Below are positions 47,546 to 60,910 of a stretch of DNA of 64,000 nt, piece after piece. Origin of the DNA: Chionis minor (Eukaryota > Chordata > Aves > Charadriiformes > Chionididae). Every line of letters begins with the position of its first letter. Within the stretch, counting starts at the first letter, position 1. Both the position numbers and the translations under genes were made by a program. The notes beneath the pieces are model-generated. The model was not told the origin of the DNA, did not search any database, and was given only the letters and a program-made list of their open reading frames with translations. The stretch lies in contig VZSF01008501.1 of assembly GCA_013398295.1 (NCBI GenBank), positions 119,713 through 183,712 of the forward strand. Direction: 5' to 3'.

Positions 47546-50500
47546 CTGAGCCCCCACGGTGAGGAGAAGCTGCTTTCCCTTGTTGGAGTGCGCCTTTGGG
47601 GATGGGGAGGGAGGAGACATCCTTATTGACTTTGTTCTCTTGAAACAAAGGGGAGTGCATGTAAAACAAATACTTTTTTATATTGCTAAACTCCCCCAAA
47701 TGCCTTCAGAACTTGCATAATACAGGCATCTCTGATTTGGCAGAGATGATTTTTTAAGAACTGACTTCACAAATCGGTTTTGTTTTGCTCTTGCTACGGG
47801 CTGAGCAGTATGAATGTCACAATGAAACAACAGAAAACACGCCTTCAGCCACATTCTCTGCTCGCAGCACTGCAAACCCACTCAAGCCAACTCAGTAGCA
47901 GCAGCAGAACTGAGAAAAAATGTTTTAACTCCACAGATCCCTGAAGTATGTGCAGTGTTGGCAGGATTAGGGAGACAGAAAGTGATTCACTGGTCTAAGC
48001 ATAGAGGGGCCAAGCACCAGACTGAGTCTTGCTACACTTGTAGAAGTTATGTGTTGTGATGCAAACAAAACCTGAATTAGTAGGTTGCCCAGCAATTTAC
48101 CACCATGTCACGCAACCATAGAGCAGAGCGAGTCTGCTGGTCTGTTTCGTAAATAAGGTAAAAGAAAACATCATAAGATCCATTACTCAAGGTACCCTGC
48201 AGTCTAAGTAAATATGTCTGAGTAAGCGTCTCATAATATCACCTCTGAGACTTAGGGAATATGAAGTAACTCTGTCTTGCCTCTTGATTTCTTTAGGTGA
48301 GCTGAATAAATGATCTACTTATCTGTGGGTGCAGAAGACATGTTAAGTGTCACATTTTTACGGATAAAGTAACTGGAAGGGGGGGTATAGGCATTGCATC
48401 TCCCAGTTACTCATCCTTATTATAATGGTTAGGATTAGTCTCCTCAGCATCCAAAAAAAGCATTGTGTGTGGTCCCTAATCTTCCCATTCCATATTGAGT
48501 GATTTTGCCTGCTACCTAACTTTGTATAATGAGGCTCTGAGGAATTAGATTAGTTGGTCACCCTATACCAACTTTGTATAAGCTTGATTTTTGTTGCTTC
48601 GAAAAGTCAAGTACAGGAGTGAGAGTTGGGGGTAAAGTTCAGGGATTGTCTTACTGTCATCAACATATCAGTGAAGAAACTGTGTGCACACGATGTGGAC
48701 TGAGCCCCACGTGCTGATGGCAAACTGACTCTGACCTCAGGGACACCTGCAGCACAACAGCTGGAGCCAGGCCTTAGGCTACAGGTTGAGAAATAAGTAC
48801 AGAAGTTCTTTCTTTGGCCACTCATCTTAATTATGTGTTTGGAGGTCATAGAAAGACAAAGAAACTACGCCCTGTTAAAGCATCTTTAATAAAGCAGCAG
48901 CTGACAGTCTCGCTGAATTTATCTTGCGTATTTGTTTTGCTTCTTGTCCTGTGTGCGGTGATGGAAGCCACCAGTGGGTTTCCTTATTGCCTATAGAAAA
49001 ACAGTGATTCACCCTCAGCTGCTCGGGCATCTTGCTGCAGTCGAGATGGGGTTTGTGTACAAGAGGGAAAGGAGAAATCTGACCCAAAAGCATGAGCTGC
49101 ACAAAATGGGAATAACTAGGAAGATGTAGTTTTGTATCTTTAGCAATAAATAACTGGGTAGTTTCTTTATGTTTTGTCATTCTATGCTGTCCCCTGTGCT
49201 ATGTGGGCGCAGCACGCGTAAAAATCATCTTAACACCTAAGGACAGAGAACAGTGGTGGTACGTGGCTCACGGCTAGACTCAACTGAACAGAAAAGACAG
49301 GAGAGATTTTAAAAAAAAGACAAAAAATCCATAGCTTTTACATTCCTTAAGCCTCTTTCCAAAGTCAGTGAATGTAAACTTTATCCATGGACCTGTGAGT
49401 TAACCCCAGCTCTGGTGGACCGTGTGAACCAGACAGCGTGACTTGCAATTTGTGCAAAGATCATCCAATTTTTTCTATGAAGTGTTTGCATTTGGCTATT
49501 AAGAGTATTAATATGGGAAAGTAGCTCCCTCTAGTGATAGAAAACATTTATAATTTCCATCTATCCCATGCAAATACAGTTGAGTAACAGTACGCTTGGA
49601 AGTTGTCACATTGATTCCAAAAATGTACATATAGCTCACTCAGAGATATATTGACTTAGGTAGCTTCTTTTCATGAGCTTGCTTACGTGACTTGCTGAAC
49701 TGGAACCCAAGAGTTCACACTCGTCATTTCATTTTAGTACAGTACTATAGTGCTTATGGAATTTTAAAAATAACTTAAAATGGAATCTTAATTGTATTAA
49801 CAATAGGACAGAAATCTTTAATGCTTCTTGTGCTTTCTATTTTCTTGTGTTTTCATGAACTCACTTCCGTAGTTTTACTTCCTCATACTGCAGAAGTAAC
49901 CAGTAAAGTTTTGCTCATTTGCTCACTCTGTGTGTTGCTGAGGTTAAAATTGCCTATAATTACCATTCCTCTTTTTCCACGGAGCACAGAGCCTAGTCTG
50001 TACTCTTGGGAGAACCGTAAAACCTTTGAGGACTTCATGCTGAAAAAATAAAATACTGTGCACAGTAAGTTTCACCCTTGAACATTTTAAGCTCAAGGAA
50101 TATGTAAGTTTCTGTATGAAACTTTTTGGTTTTATTGTAGCTCTTTTTCCTATTTGCTTATGGATTTCTGCTCTAAGTCATAGTATGAACTTGGTTTTTT
50201 ATAGAAGCTATATTCACTCTACATTAAATTTTAAATTTCTTCTCTTTCATGTGCATAGATTTTAATGACGGTATAATTTTGTGAGAAATACTTGTATAGT
50301 GTTTTCTCTATGATGAAGATGATACTTTTTGTCTTGTTTTTATCATAACATAACAAGAATTGTGGCTGCTGGTGGTACATGAGAAAAATCGTTCTGCTCC
50401 CCTGGCGTGAATACTGGTGCCATTATATCTGAAAGAAACGGCTGGCTGGAACCCGCAGGAACGGGTCAGTACTTTGCCTAGTTTTGTCCAGTTCAAGGCA

Positions 50501-53500
50501 GTTTTTTCATACTGTGTATATTTATTAGCAATCTTTTAAATCATCTTTAGTCTTTGCTGTGATTGCTGCTCTACTTTTGTGGCGTGCCAGTTGATTATTC
50601 ACTATTAAACAGCAGGAAAATCTGCATGAAAAACATGATCAAATACCCACTCCGGAAAATTGCGTGGACACTGAGAAAGAAGGCATTTTACCTCATACTG
50701 TGTCAATTTTTTATGTCATTTTTATTTCATTATATAAAGCCAAACATAAGAATTATGTGGTAAAATCACTCGAAGCACTTGACATTTGCCATACTGATAA
50801 CTAGTACTAATTACAGAGGAAGCACTGAAGTAATTCCGTTGAATTTAATAGGATGGAAATTAACGGTGATTGCAGTTTAGTCTGAAAATGAATATACCTG
50901 ATTCATTACAGTAATAGGATTTGTTAAGCAGTAAGAGGAAAAATCTAGTTGCGATGTCAATCTAATGCATGTATTGCTTAGTTAATTAGTTAGTGAACTA
51001 AACTGGAGAGAGGGCATGTCTGTGGCTCTACTGACATCACGTCCACCACTCCTCCAGGCCAATTTTTCTAATCCATCACGTGCTACTTTTTACACTGCTG
51101 CTGAGAGAGGGGATTTCTGCATTTTCCCATTAAGAACTTACACAGTGCAATGTGACAGTTGCTTTTATCCATATCCCTTTGCTTGTTTGTGTGGAAATAC
51201 CAATGTGTTTAGGAGAACCACTTGATCCGAGCAGCTTTTTTAGCTCGATTACTACTTGTCACCTTTCAAAGTCGTTCCTCCCCTCCAGCCCTTTGAAGTA
51301 AAGCTTCTTCATTGAAATACATCGAGGCTCTGTGGCATTCACATGACTTCACAGACAGTTGTTCCATTTCTCTTGGCTGTGGCACGTGAATGGATTTTTT
51401 TAACTGGAGAGATTAAACTGCGTTCAGGATGTCAGATGACCATCGCCAATTGGAAGTCTACACTTGGAAAATTGACATGTCTCGATTAGGCATGTTTTGT
51501 TAACATGACTGTTAGCAGTGTTTGTTTTCCAAGGTAGTTACCAGCTTCAGACTTCAATGGTGACTGGAGGATTTAATTTAAGAAAAAGCTGTCTCTAGCA
51601 AAGAAATGCACCTAACTCTCACTCTTCCCTTACTTACTCAGCCAGATCTGGTTAGCCCAATTTTACCATTTAATCATGAAAATTAATATGATCTCCATTG
51701 TATCCAGTGGTGGTGTAAGACCTTAGTTGGGGTTTCTGTCACCCCTGCAAAGGGGCAATTAAGAGCAGAACTTGGCTTTTTGAGCGCGGGGCATGTGAGC
51801 AAGATCTGTTTTGTTTTGTGAGTCATATCTATTTATTTTTCTATGCACATGCAGTTATCTAACATACTTCTGCTGCCAGACTCTGCTCAAAGCAGCTAAG
51901 TCAGAACTCAGAGACATTTAGAGTGGAAAAGTTACATCAGCAGTATAAATTTACCGATAATTAAGAGAGATGAAAAAACCAGAAAAGCGAGTTGGAAAAT
52001 GAGCCCATATTCTGTGCCAGGGTCCTGGCAATGCGTAAAGAGAAGGCCAAACATTGCAATAACCTGATGCTCCCAGCTACCAAACTAGGAAAGAAATCCA
52101 GGCAAATTGAAAAATGGCACGTTGTTCATCTTCTCACACCTCAGCCACTATCCTGAATGTCCGCCGTTTACCTGTATCCCTTCTCCCTGTGCTGGAAATG
52201 AGATAGCTCTGCAGTGCCAGAGCTTGTAGACAAGTAGTAGCCTAATAGCAAATAGAGAGTAGTTCAAAGTTACACTTTGTGAAGTAAAATCCTTCCGTAT
52301 TCCCAATAACAACTTGCCATGTGTTTCCCTCCATCCTTAATTTTTGCCTCTTTTTTATTTCCTAAGTAAACTCAGTTAATTTAAGGAGTTAGAATTTCCC
52401 TGTTTTGAAAAATCTCATTGCCTCTCCCAAATTCTGTTATAATTAAAGACTATCTCAAACTGTTTCCTGAGAGGAGACCTTTCCTTGGCTTCAGGCATAT
52501 TGGCTCCACTTCCCTGAAATCTTTTAACGGCATTATATCTCTTGACAGGATACAGGTTTCTAATTGATTGCTTTGTGCATTTGTATTGCAAGATAGCAAG
52601 TTTAAAAGCCATTTTCTGGCATTAGTGCCTGGACTGAGGAGCTTTTTACGAAGATTGGATTCCTTGATTCCAATGGCTGAGCTTTGGCTACAAAAGTTGT
52701 TTTGATGTTCTCACTCTGCTTTTAGGGACGTTATCCTATGTTTGAGAAGATAAAAATAGAACAAAACTGCTCAGTATTGTCAAGAAAAACTGAACTCAAT
52801 ATATCATGACTGAACAAAGCAGAAGTAAAATATGCTTGTATCTTACCCTCACACGATCTCCAGCTTTTTGGCAGAGAGGTAACTGTATGTGATGAAGATT
52901 AATGTCTCTTTGATTGTTCTGTTTTAACCTTTGCTTAGAAATGCGCTGGGCTTACTTTTCAGAATAGAAAAGTAACCTTGCTGAAATCAGTGAAATTTTA
53001 CACAAGTGAAAATGAGAAGAGAGCTATGAACTATGCACCCCTGAATCAGTATAAAAAGCAACAAATAAGGTGCATATGAGTAGAATGAAAGGTAAAATTC
53101 TTAAATGGTGTCATAAGAGACATTGTAATGCTTTGATTTTCTTCCTTTTATCATGCCAGAACCTCTCTCACACACAGTAAATTCTTTAATTCTGTCTGAA
53201 CAATCACATTTGAAATCCCAACAAAATACACATGTTCAACAGATCTGAGAATGAGTAATGAAAATTCATTCATGGTGTCCTCTTGTAGTCAGCTTATTCT
53301 GAGTACTACTTTTGAGCTTTGGTCACTTCTGAGGCCTTCCTAATGAGCTACGTTACAGGAGAAGACCGCAAATGCTCTTTTCATCTGCTACGTCCTTGGC
53401 GTTAATTGGGGAGAAGTTCCATGCTTGTTAAGGTGCTGTGACGTCTCCTCTGAATTCAGCAGAAAGTCGCGTGACATGTCAGAGGTGAGAGCAAGTGTTT

Positions 53501-53763
53501 AATGCTTATTATTCAGTGAACTGAGCCTGAAGTGTTTACTTTTGATTGCAGTTTCCTTTTATAAGGGATTCTCTACAGAAGCTGTGGCTTTAGTCACCCA
53601 CTGTCCATGCTGTCTGTGTCTGTGTTTTCCTTGGTAGCAGTGCCTACGTGTGCCGTGACAGCTCTACCATTTGTGGGCTTCATTCTCAGTGGCTCTAGGA
53701 CATGCTGTGCACTGTCCTGGCCGTCCCAAGTCTTGTTTTCCCTCTGAAGCCCCTGTTGTTACA
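47546..53763. other. Non-coding stretch, no supported gene
   Basis: A + acceptor near 48297 (CTCTTGATTTCTTTAG) is followed by stops in all frames. Open frames are short. No CpG island, retroelement or tandem array was recognised in these 6.2 kb. Confidence 0.45.
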
Positions 53764-53842
53764 AGATTATGGCTTGATTTTACAAGGAAAAGAAAGGACA
53801 CTTCTACTTACCCTTACATGGGCTGCAGAAAAGCCGTGCATG
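53764..53842. repeat. 79-bp direct repeat, copy 1
   Basis: This block (starting AGATTATGGCTTGATTTTAC, ending AAAAGCCGTGCATG) recurs 988 bp downstream with 6 mismatches in 79 positions and no gaps. Similarity stops abruptly at both ends. No known repeat family is recognised. Confidence 0.9.
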
Positions 53843-54640
53843 AGTGGTGTCCCCTCCGTTTGAGACCGCTGCCTGAGCTGCTGTGCCTGTTCTGCTCCTT
53901 GTTTTTGCATTCCTGAACACTGGGGGACACTGCTTGCTTGCCTCTCTTAGCTGCGCTGTTGAACATAGGAGGCATATTGTGTCCCTTAAACTCAGGGATC
54001 TGAATTCATGGTTATTCCTCCAGATGGTCCAGAACTTACAAAACTGGATTCAAACAAGACAGAATTGTGCACAGTAGAATTCTAATTTATTCTTATTGAT
54101 AAAATTAATGGGTCAAAGATCGGATTAAAAATGTTGCAGTGATGCCGATGAGCAGCTAGCACTTGATTTCCTGCAGGAAACACTATTGGAATAACTGAAT
54201 TTAGTAGCTGTATACCTGGACCAGATACATGGATGTGAGAGTAAGCTGCATCCGTCCCCTGTATGTGTGCAGTTAACCAGCTGGGCCCTGCGACTTGTAC
54301 CTAATGCGTGAGGCATAAGAGCAGGAGACCTTGTACTTTCTGTCATTGTTGTTTTCTAACCAGACCATGCAGCTGGAGGTAGCAGTCCTGTTGCTTTCAA
54401 AGGACCTTAAGGTTCTGCCTTGAAGAGCAGAGCAACTGTGAAACGCAAAGGAGAGGAAAAGATAAGGTCTTGTGACAGTCTTGAATATGTTGTGGTATGT
54501 TAATAGGATTAAAATTACCAGCCAAATGCACTGGAGCCAGTTGTGTCCAAAACCTCAGATCTTCTGTTGTGTAGGTTTGGTTCTTCTTTTTCCCTCAGCT
54601 CACTTAAACCATTCGTGCCACCACCAGCCTTTTCCTGTAG

Positions 54641-54712
54641 TTGAAACGTGTATTCACAATACACAAATAGCCACAGCCAAAGTTGCGGAGAAGGAGGTCG
54701 ATATAAAACAGG
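54641..54712 (+). CDS. Candidate internal exon (plus strand), unidentified
   Basis: The acceptor CCTTTTCCTGTAG and an ideal donor (ACAGG|GTAAGTCTC) bound 72 nt open in one frame (two bases, 23 codons, one base). The peptide ends TAKVAEKEVDIKQ. It is phase-compatible with 45129-45260. It lies between the two copies of the 79-bp repeat. It is not recognised, and chance is likely. Confidence 0.14.
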
Positions 54713-54751
54713 GTAAGTCTCACCAGCTGATGAATCTACCTAATTTGCAGC

Positions 54752-54830
54752 AGATTATGGCTTGATTTTATAAGGAAAAGAAAGGACACTTCTACTTACC
54801 CTTACACAGACTGCAGAAAAGCAATGCATG
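54752..54830. repeat. 79-bp direct repeat, copy 2
   Basis: This is the second copy of the block at 53764-53842, about 92% identical and in the same orientation. Differences cluster at the CATGGG/CACAGA and GCCG/GCAA positions. Flanking bases differ from those of copy 1. Confidence 0.9.
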
Positions 54831-57380
54831 GCTGTCAGGAGCAGCAGGGAATTCACCCTGCAAGAAGCAGATAGTGAATATACAGTCTCTCCCTTGTAAA
54901 ACCTAGCTGGAAGACAAAAGATACTCCAGAAGCTGTGGGTTAAACTGAGAAGACACCTGGGACTGCAGCTGGTACTGCCACCTGACCAAGTCCATGTGGT
55001 TACTGAAGGTCCAAGATTTGAGGGTTTGGGAAGGTTCCTTTGTTTCAGGCCCTACACAATTTTTTTCTTAGATCACTTCTTCCAGTGTATCATTTTTGTT
55101 CAAACAGAAACTGAAAAATATGGGAGACATCTGTCTAGATGTGCTTTTCTTCGTGGAATTACTGTGTCAGTAAATGGGAGTATTTGTGCTTAGGAACACA
55201 CCAAAACAAATAACGGAGTTTAGGAGGCCTTATACCTGCTTTTCTCTCAGATACAAAATGTGTATGTGTTGAGCTCCTTTTAGGAGACCTGTTTTACTAA
55301 ACAGTATGATAATTTGATTTTTGCAAATATTTGTATTCCAAGTGGGTGGAAGCTCTGGAATTCAGGAATATCGTAGTGGCCTATTACTTACAAAACAGAC
55401 AAGAAAAAACGAGACAGTGTGGAAAAATCAGTGGGGACAAAATTAACTAGAAATAAAAATGTCCCCCCCATATTACACTTACACTAACATAAGCCCTACT
55501 TAGTGTGCTTGTGGTGCTTTAGGGAGAGACTATGCCATTTGCTCCCATACAGCTTGTGAACAGATGAGGAAAGGAAAAAATATCCACAATTACTTCAGTA
55601 TTTCCTATGCACCATAAAAGGATTGGAAGTTTATTCTTGGCTTGGAGAATGCAGTTTTATAAAGGCAGTTAGTTGTTTTTTTTCTATGAACACAGTAAAT
55701 AAGCATCTTTCAGTTTTTCTTAGTATGTTGGGGAAAATCGGATTTATGTTTTTCTGGGTAATGAGAGGAATGGTACAGGCTGTGAGGATGGGAAGCATGA
55801 CTGTGCAGCAGTTTCCTCACAATGTGCTGATGTTAAAGACAGCCGCTATCAAGGGAATAGTGCAAATTTCTCATTGATGTCAATCCTTTACGCATGTACA
55901 TCATGCTGACGCATACGCCTTTCATTAAACAGACAAAATGGATCATTACTCTTCTAGCAGTCGAAGAGTTTTCTTTAAGCCCTGAGGTTGAAGATGAGTG
56001 TTTGTTCATTTTCACTATAGCTGTTCCTTCTGTTGTTTTAATTGTAACTTGTTTCGCAACTTCCACTTTCTTTGGGAAAACATCTGCCATTTTCTCTGGC
56101 TTTGAAAAGACACTAGCTTTTATTCTGTTGGATTATGATACAATTGGTACTGGAATTTGTCTTAGTTCTTTTGTTTCTTTTTTTCTACCTGAATGTCTTT
56201 TTTCTCTTAAATGTCTTTATAACATTTATATGGACCAGTATTTATTACCTGCTTGTGACTGCGTTACTGGGCTTGTATTAAATGGCTGACATACACCACA
56301 GTAAGGTGCTGCTCTGATTATACAATTAAGCCAAAACTTTCACCAATATTGCAGTAAAACTTGCCCTTTTTTCATATTGACAGACTTGTTTTAGGGTAGC
56401 ATAAGCTTATTCTCGATGAAATAAATGTGCTTTTTTTGAGCCATAAAGCTTCTGAAATGACTACTGGTAAATCTCTTTTGGCCACTCTGAAAATTCTACT
56501 TTTTCCCATTGTAGGCAGGGAAAGAAGGAGAGTGTGGGATAATCTTACCCCAAAAACTCCTAGCTGGGAAAAACTTGCAGTAATCTGACAATATAAAGGG
56601 TCACAACCCAACACATTTTTTCTGACCTTCATATTCTTTCCTGTTTTCTTTGCAAAACAATGGCAAATAATTACTCTTGGGGAAAGTTTCTGGGTTTGGA
56701 GTTAATTTGCTGTCTTTGAAATAACAAAAATTCAATTGAATCAACCATTTTTGAGACATCTGCATAGAGCCAGAAGCTCAAGTGTTTTGCGTGCTTTCTT
56801 GGTGACACATTTTCATTGCATGTAAAATGGGAGAATTTCCTTGTGTGTTTGGACAGAATCTCTGCACATGTAGGTTGTATGAAAATGTATCTCTGCCTCA
56901 TCTTTCTTGGCACCCCATTCATTCTAACTGCTTGTTAAATCTTACTCTTATTTTAGGCTGTCTTTCTCTGTCTGCGCAGCATTTATTTCATACAAATGAA
57001 AATAATAACCTTCCCTATTATTATTCTTCTCTTCTAGAAGGATAATTACCGAGTCCCATCTTTTCAAGAATGGTATTAAAAGAAAAACCACTTTGACCTT
57101 AAAACCGTATAGTAATTCTGTTCAAACGATGTAAGACCATTAAGAACGATATAAATACCCAGTTGCCATGGAGTTGACTGCCTGTCCCCCATACCTCACC
57201 TCTCCCCGTGAGACAATTCTCCTCTGATTTCCCGGCTGTTCTTCGCAGAAGGCAGGACGGCCGAGGCTCTCAGCCTCATCTCTGCAGCTCTTCTCGCCAG
57301 GGAGGGGCTGCTTCCAAGGGCTCTCGGTGCGTGTAAACACTTGCTAGGATGAGCTTTGGGGTGGTCCGTATATTCAAAAC
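54831..57380. other. Non-coding stretch, no supported gene
   Basis: A 131-codon + frame (55894-56289) overlaps an 85-codon minus frame (55833-56090). The + product is hydrophobic (VLIVTCFATSTFFGK), as T-rich DNA often reads, and shows no motif. A slightly GC-richer pocket lies at 57180-57330. No gene is supported. Confidence 0.4.
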
Positions 57381-57384
57381 TATT

Positions 57385-57720
57385 AATCAAACAAAGAAGA
57401 GAATTACTCTGGAAATTATACAAGAAGAGTTTCAAATGTGCCTGTGACTTTTCCAGATTTATTTTGCATATACGAAAAGAGCAAACGAGCGGGAACACTA
57501 TCTCCTCTAATGTCTGTTTCCCAGCAGATTCTTTGCAGCACAGCACATTCCTAGCAAAAATATTGGAGAATTGCATTATTGACAGACTGTCTCATATGGT
57601 GGCGCAGAATGAGCCCTAATTATCTCTTGCTTCTCCTGCAGTAAGAGATACACCATCTCACCCTAATATCTTTGACCTTCTAATATGTTTTTTTCTATAT
57701 ACTTAGGCATCACATCACTT
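57385..57720. other. Possible conserved non-coding (regulatory) element
   Basis: The block is AT-rich with clustered motifs: TTTTGCATATA, GCATTATTGACAG, CATATGGTGGCGCAGA and CCTAATTATC, resembling POU, homeodomain/TALE, E-box and homeodomain sites. It ends with a strong splice-acceptor-like run (TTGCTTCTCCTGCAG) near 57641. All frames after that acceptor soon close or lack donors. The enhancer reading is inference from motif density; only cross-species alignment can show conservation. Confidence 0.3.
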
Positions 57721-60700
57721 GTACCAATGCTATGTGTGAACGGCCTGTATTTTTGAAGGCTTTATTGCAGCTTTTAAATCCCTCACCTCTCACATAGCGC
57801 CACCCCACGTCTTCATTATTTCTTTATCAACTTCACCGAAAATAATATGAAAATCTTTCAGCAGCTTAAATATATAAAGCTGTTATATCTTCTTATTACC
57901 AGGTAACACTTAGTTTAGTGTTAGAGCTGAAAGATACTGAGGAGTGTCTACGGCAAAGTGCTAAGTGTCAGGGGGAGGCAGGAGCAGAATATTTGGAGAG
58001 TGCTCTCCAAAGCAGTTCGTAATGCCTTCCTTTTGCTGACAGATCACGCCTTGGGTACGCTGTTGTGTGTTGGTTTGTAGGGTTGGTATGCAAACTGCTA
58101 ATTCCCAGGGGTATTGCTTCAGTTACCAAGAGCTGGTGATGGGGCATTTTCTGTCAATGAATGTTGAAGCCTAAACTGCAGCCCAGCACTTTCCCTGACT
58201 GTGTTAGTGCAGCACAGAGCACAACTTTGGTTTGACCTGTTTGACCTTGAATCGCTACCGAAATACAAGTATTAAATAATACAAGTGGAGTACCTGTTAA
58301 AACACACACAGTGCATGATTTTGGTACCAGGAATGTGTTTGATGACTCAGAATAATTTCAGGGAAATTTGAGTGAGAAAATAATGTGTGCATGGGCACTA
58401 GGCTGTGCCTTGCTCAGGCTTGAATGCTGCACGGCATCGCAGCACTAGGAGCAAAAGGAAGTAACAGATAAAACAATGCCAGTTAATTTGGGTTGGGAAA
58501 GGCCCTTCATCACCCCATCAGACGCTATCAGCATCTGCTTGAGGACTGCTTCACTCTCTTATGAATACGTTTACCATGAATTTTTACATCAGAAAAAACC
58601 CCGTGATTCTCAGAGATGTCATTATGTTGAGTAATCTGTAGGCAGCATAGACTCCAGAGGCCGGACTTGAGCTACTGTCATTCATTAATTGTGTACTTCA
58701 TTAGATCGTGCTGCCAAGGGGAGAACCACACGTTACATAGCTGGCTGAATGCTGAATTTATACTCCATTGTGCTGCAGGTAGAGCGGAATGCAGTTGTAT
58801 CTTGCCATGGTGTAATTCTGAAATAACTCTCTGTAGTTATTCTGGGCATGTGCTCAAGGTAGAATCTAACCCTGTGTTTCTGCTTGATTCTGAGAAGGCA
58901 CCTCAGAAGCTATTCTCAGCAGGCTCTAGAAGATACTGAGCCATTGCTGAAAATTTAATATAATCCTGGGTGCTTTTGAGGTCTTCAGTCTGACTAAAGA
59001 CCCCAGTATTAGTCCCAACTTGCAGAGCTGCAACACTGTGCATGAACTGTGCTCTGTGTTCTTTTATTAAAGAATTGCTTTTGTGAAGAAAAAAGATAGT
59101 AGCTGAAACAAAGCAGATACTTGTGTGTAGTGTGATATTGTATTATTCTTGTGTCCTGCAGATTTCTTAGCGTGTAGATTTGAAAATAATACTGGTACAC
59201 CCTAAAAACAATTTTTGGCACCATTCTTTGTTTCCGGCTCTTCCTTTTTCACGTAGATAACTTCCTGTCCAGAACACAGCTTGGTGTGCGATGAAGAGCA
59301 CAAAATCTTTTTGGCAGGCATGTAGGCAAACATTCCAATGCCCGTGCCCAGCCACGCAGACACAGCGGCACAGATCCTTTGCTGATTTTAATCGCTGCGG
59401 TTCTGCTGGCTCCTGTGGATCTCTGCAGATTGGTCAGACAGTTTCTTACTGTAGTTTAAATAAACCTAGCACACTTTCTTTTAAGTAAAAATGTCTCACT
59501 TGGTATGCCTTTCCTACACTGATGTAAGAGCTAAGTGGCATTACTCTAGAGTCTGTTCTATTCTTAATTCACCGCTTCTGTAACCTAGGAATTTCCTTAG
59601 ATTTTTTTATGCTAAGTGAAACACAGTTGTTCTTTTTGATTGAAAATGTGTATGTTCCCATGTTAGAGCTCCTCCTGAAGTTCTGTTAAAAAGTTACGCA
59701 GCAGTTTTTAAGTTGGCTGAAAAAAATATATGGAAGATGTTCTTGCAACATGGAGAAGAGTTGTTCAGAAAGCCTGTTTCTGAACTCCACTGTAACGGGT
59801 AGAAAAGATACATGTTCTCTTTAAGAAGATTTATGTTATAAGGTTTTAACTGGCTTTTCCTGTAAGAGGAAATTGATTAGAATTTTCATGCAAGTCATGG
59901 TTTATCTTAGAATTGATGTTATTAACATTTCCTACTGTACATCTGTACATCTTCTGCTCTTCCGTGTGTAAGGTGAGCATACAAAGTAGGGGAGTCGGCA
60001 TTTGGGAGAAGGCAGGGAATTCAGGGTGCAAGTCACAGCCAGAGCAGCAGAGTTACTTCAAGAGCCATGGTGGATCTGGACAAAATATTTGGCTTTGCCT
60101 GTGAAAGGTACTGATACTGGCCATCTTTGAATAAATTCACCCCAAAATGAGTGCTGAGGTGTGATTCACTGCAGTGGTGTTTGCCTCTGTAGCCTTAGTC
60201 CGACACAGACCTTGGCGACTTCTGGCCTGGTCCGAGGATGCCTGGGGGGCCACCTTCTGTCGGCGTTCCCGGCTGGGCTGTTTTCACTGAAAATGTCAAC
60301 CTAATTGACTGGCATTTTCTAACTGGACACACTTAGTCCTGTTGCTGATGTCAGTGAACAAATCTCTAATTCAAAGCACTACCGCATCTTCCCTTATTTT
60401 ACTCTACACCGTGAGAAGATTTGGGAATTAACGTCTCTCTAATTTTTTTGACCCCCACCCCCGTCACTTCCCCATGACTCATTTTTCCAGCCATCTTTTT
60501 GCCTAGGAGGGACAGTGAGACCACATGTGTGACTGGACCTGCAAAACGCTGAGCTCGTAGTAATTCCTAGATATTGCCCATTCTTCTTCTGTAAGTTATT
60601 GCTGGAGAAACAGAAATGCTGAATTAAGCCAGGAATGTTTCAGGATTGGGTTTAATTTCTCATCTTTTGTTTAATCATGATTTACGTTCCCAAATAATGA

Positions 60701-60770
60701 TGCTATTTTGCTTTTTGTTTCATCTGTTTTAATCATTAAATTAAAAATTCAGGGCATAATTTCTTCACAG
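57721..60770. other. Non-coding stretch, no supported gene
   Basis: Short open frames only. A GC-richer pocket at about 60190-60280 has no other signal. No mobile element was recognised. Confidence 0.45.
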
Positions 60771-60910
60771 TCCAGTTCCGTCCAGGCTAGAGTGTATGAG
60801 CGAGATCAGAAGCAAGCTTGTTTTAGTAGATGGGTAAATAACTTCCAAAATGCTGCCTGCTTAAAAATTGATTTTCATGCTGGCACTGAATCTCGGTCAG
60901 TGCTTTTCAG
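60771..60910 (+). CDS. Candidate internal exon (plus strand), unidentified
   Basis: A good acceptor (CATAATTTCTTCACAG) and a strong donor (CTTTTCAG|GTAATACTC) bound 140 nt. Only one frame is open: phase 0 at the start, 46 codons, two bases left. The peptide begins SSSVQARVYERDQKQACFSR, then WVNNFQNAACLKIDF. The YERDQKQ..FSRWVN part is faintly reminiscent of the start of calponin-homology domains (ERD.VQ..TFT.WVN), but this is a weak visual resemblance and the rest does not follow. It is one of the three best + candidates. No neighbouring exon with matching phase was found, so it could be chance. Confidence 0.25.

Noticed and set aside
53770..54828. TRIM-like mini-LTR element bounded by the 79-bp repeats (TG...CA ends)
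   Set aside because: The similarity extends beyond the TG/CA positions, the bases outside show no target duplication (AGATTA against TGGCTG), and no primer-binding site follows copy 1.
57646..57710. Exon after TTGCTTCTCCTGCAG
   Set aside because: One frame starts with a stop, the others close within a few codons to about twenty, and no donor lies before those stops.
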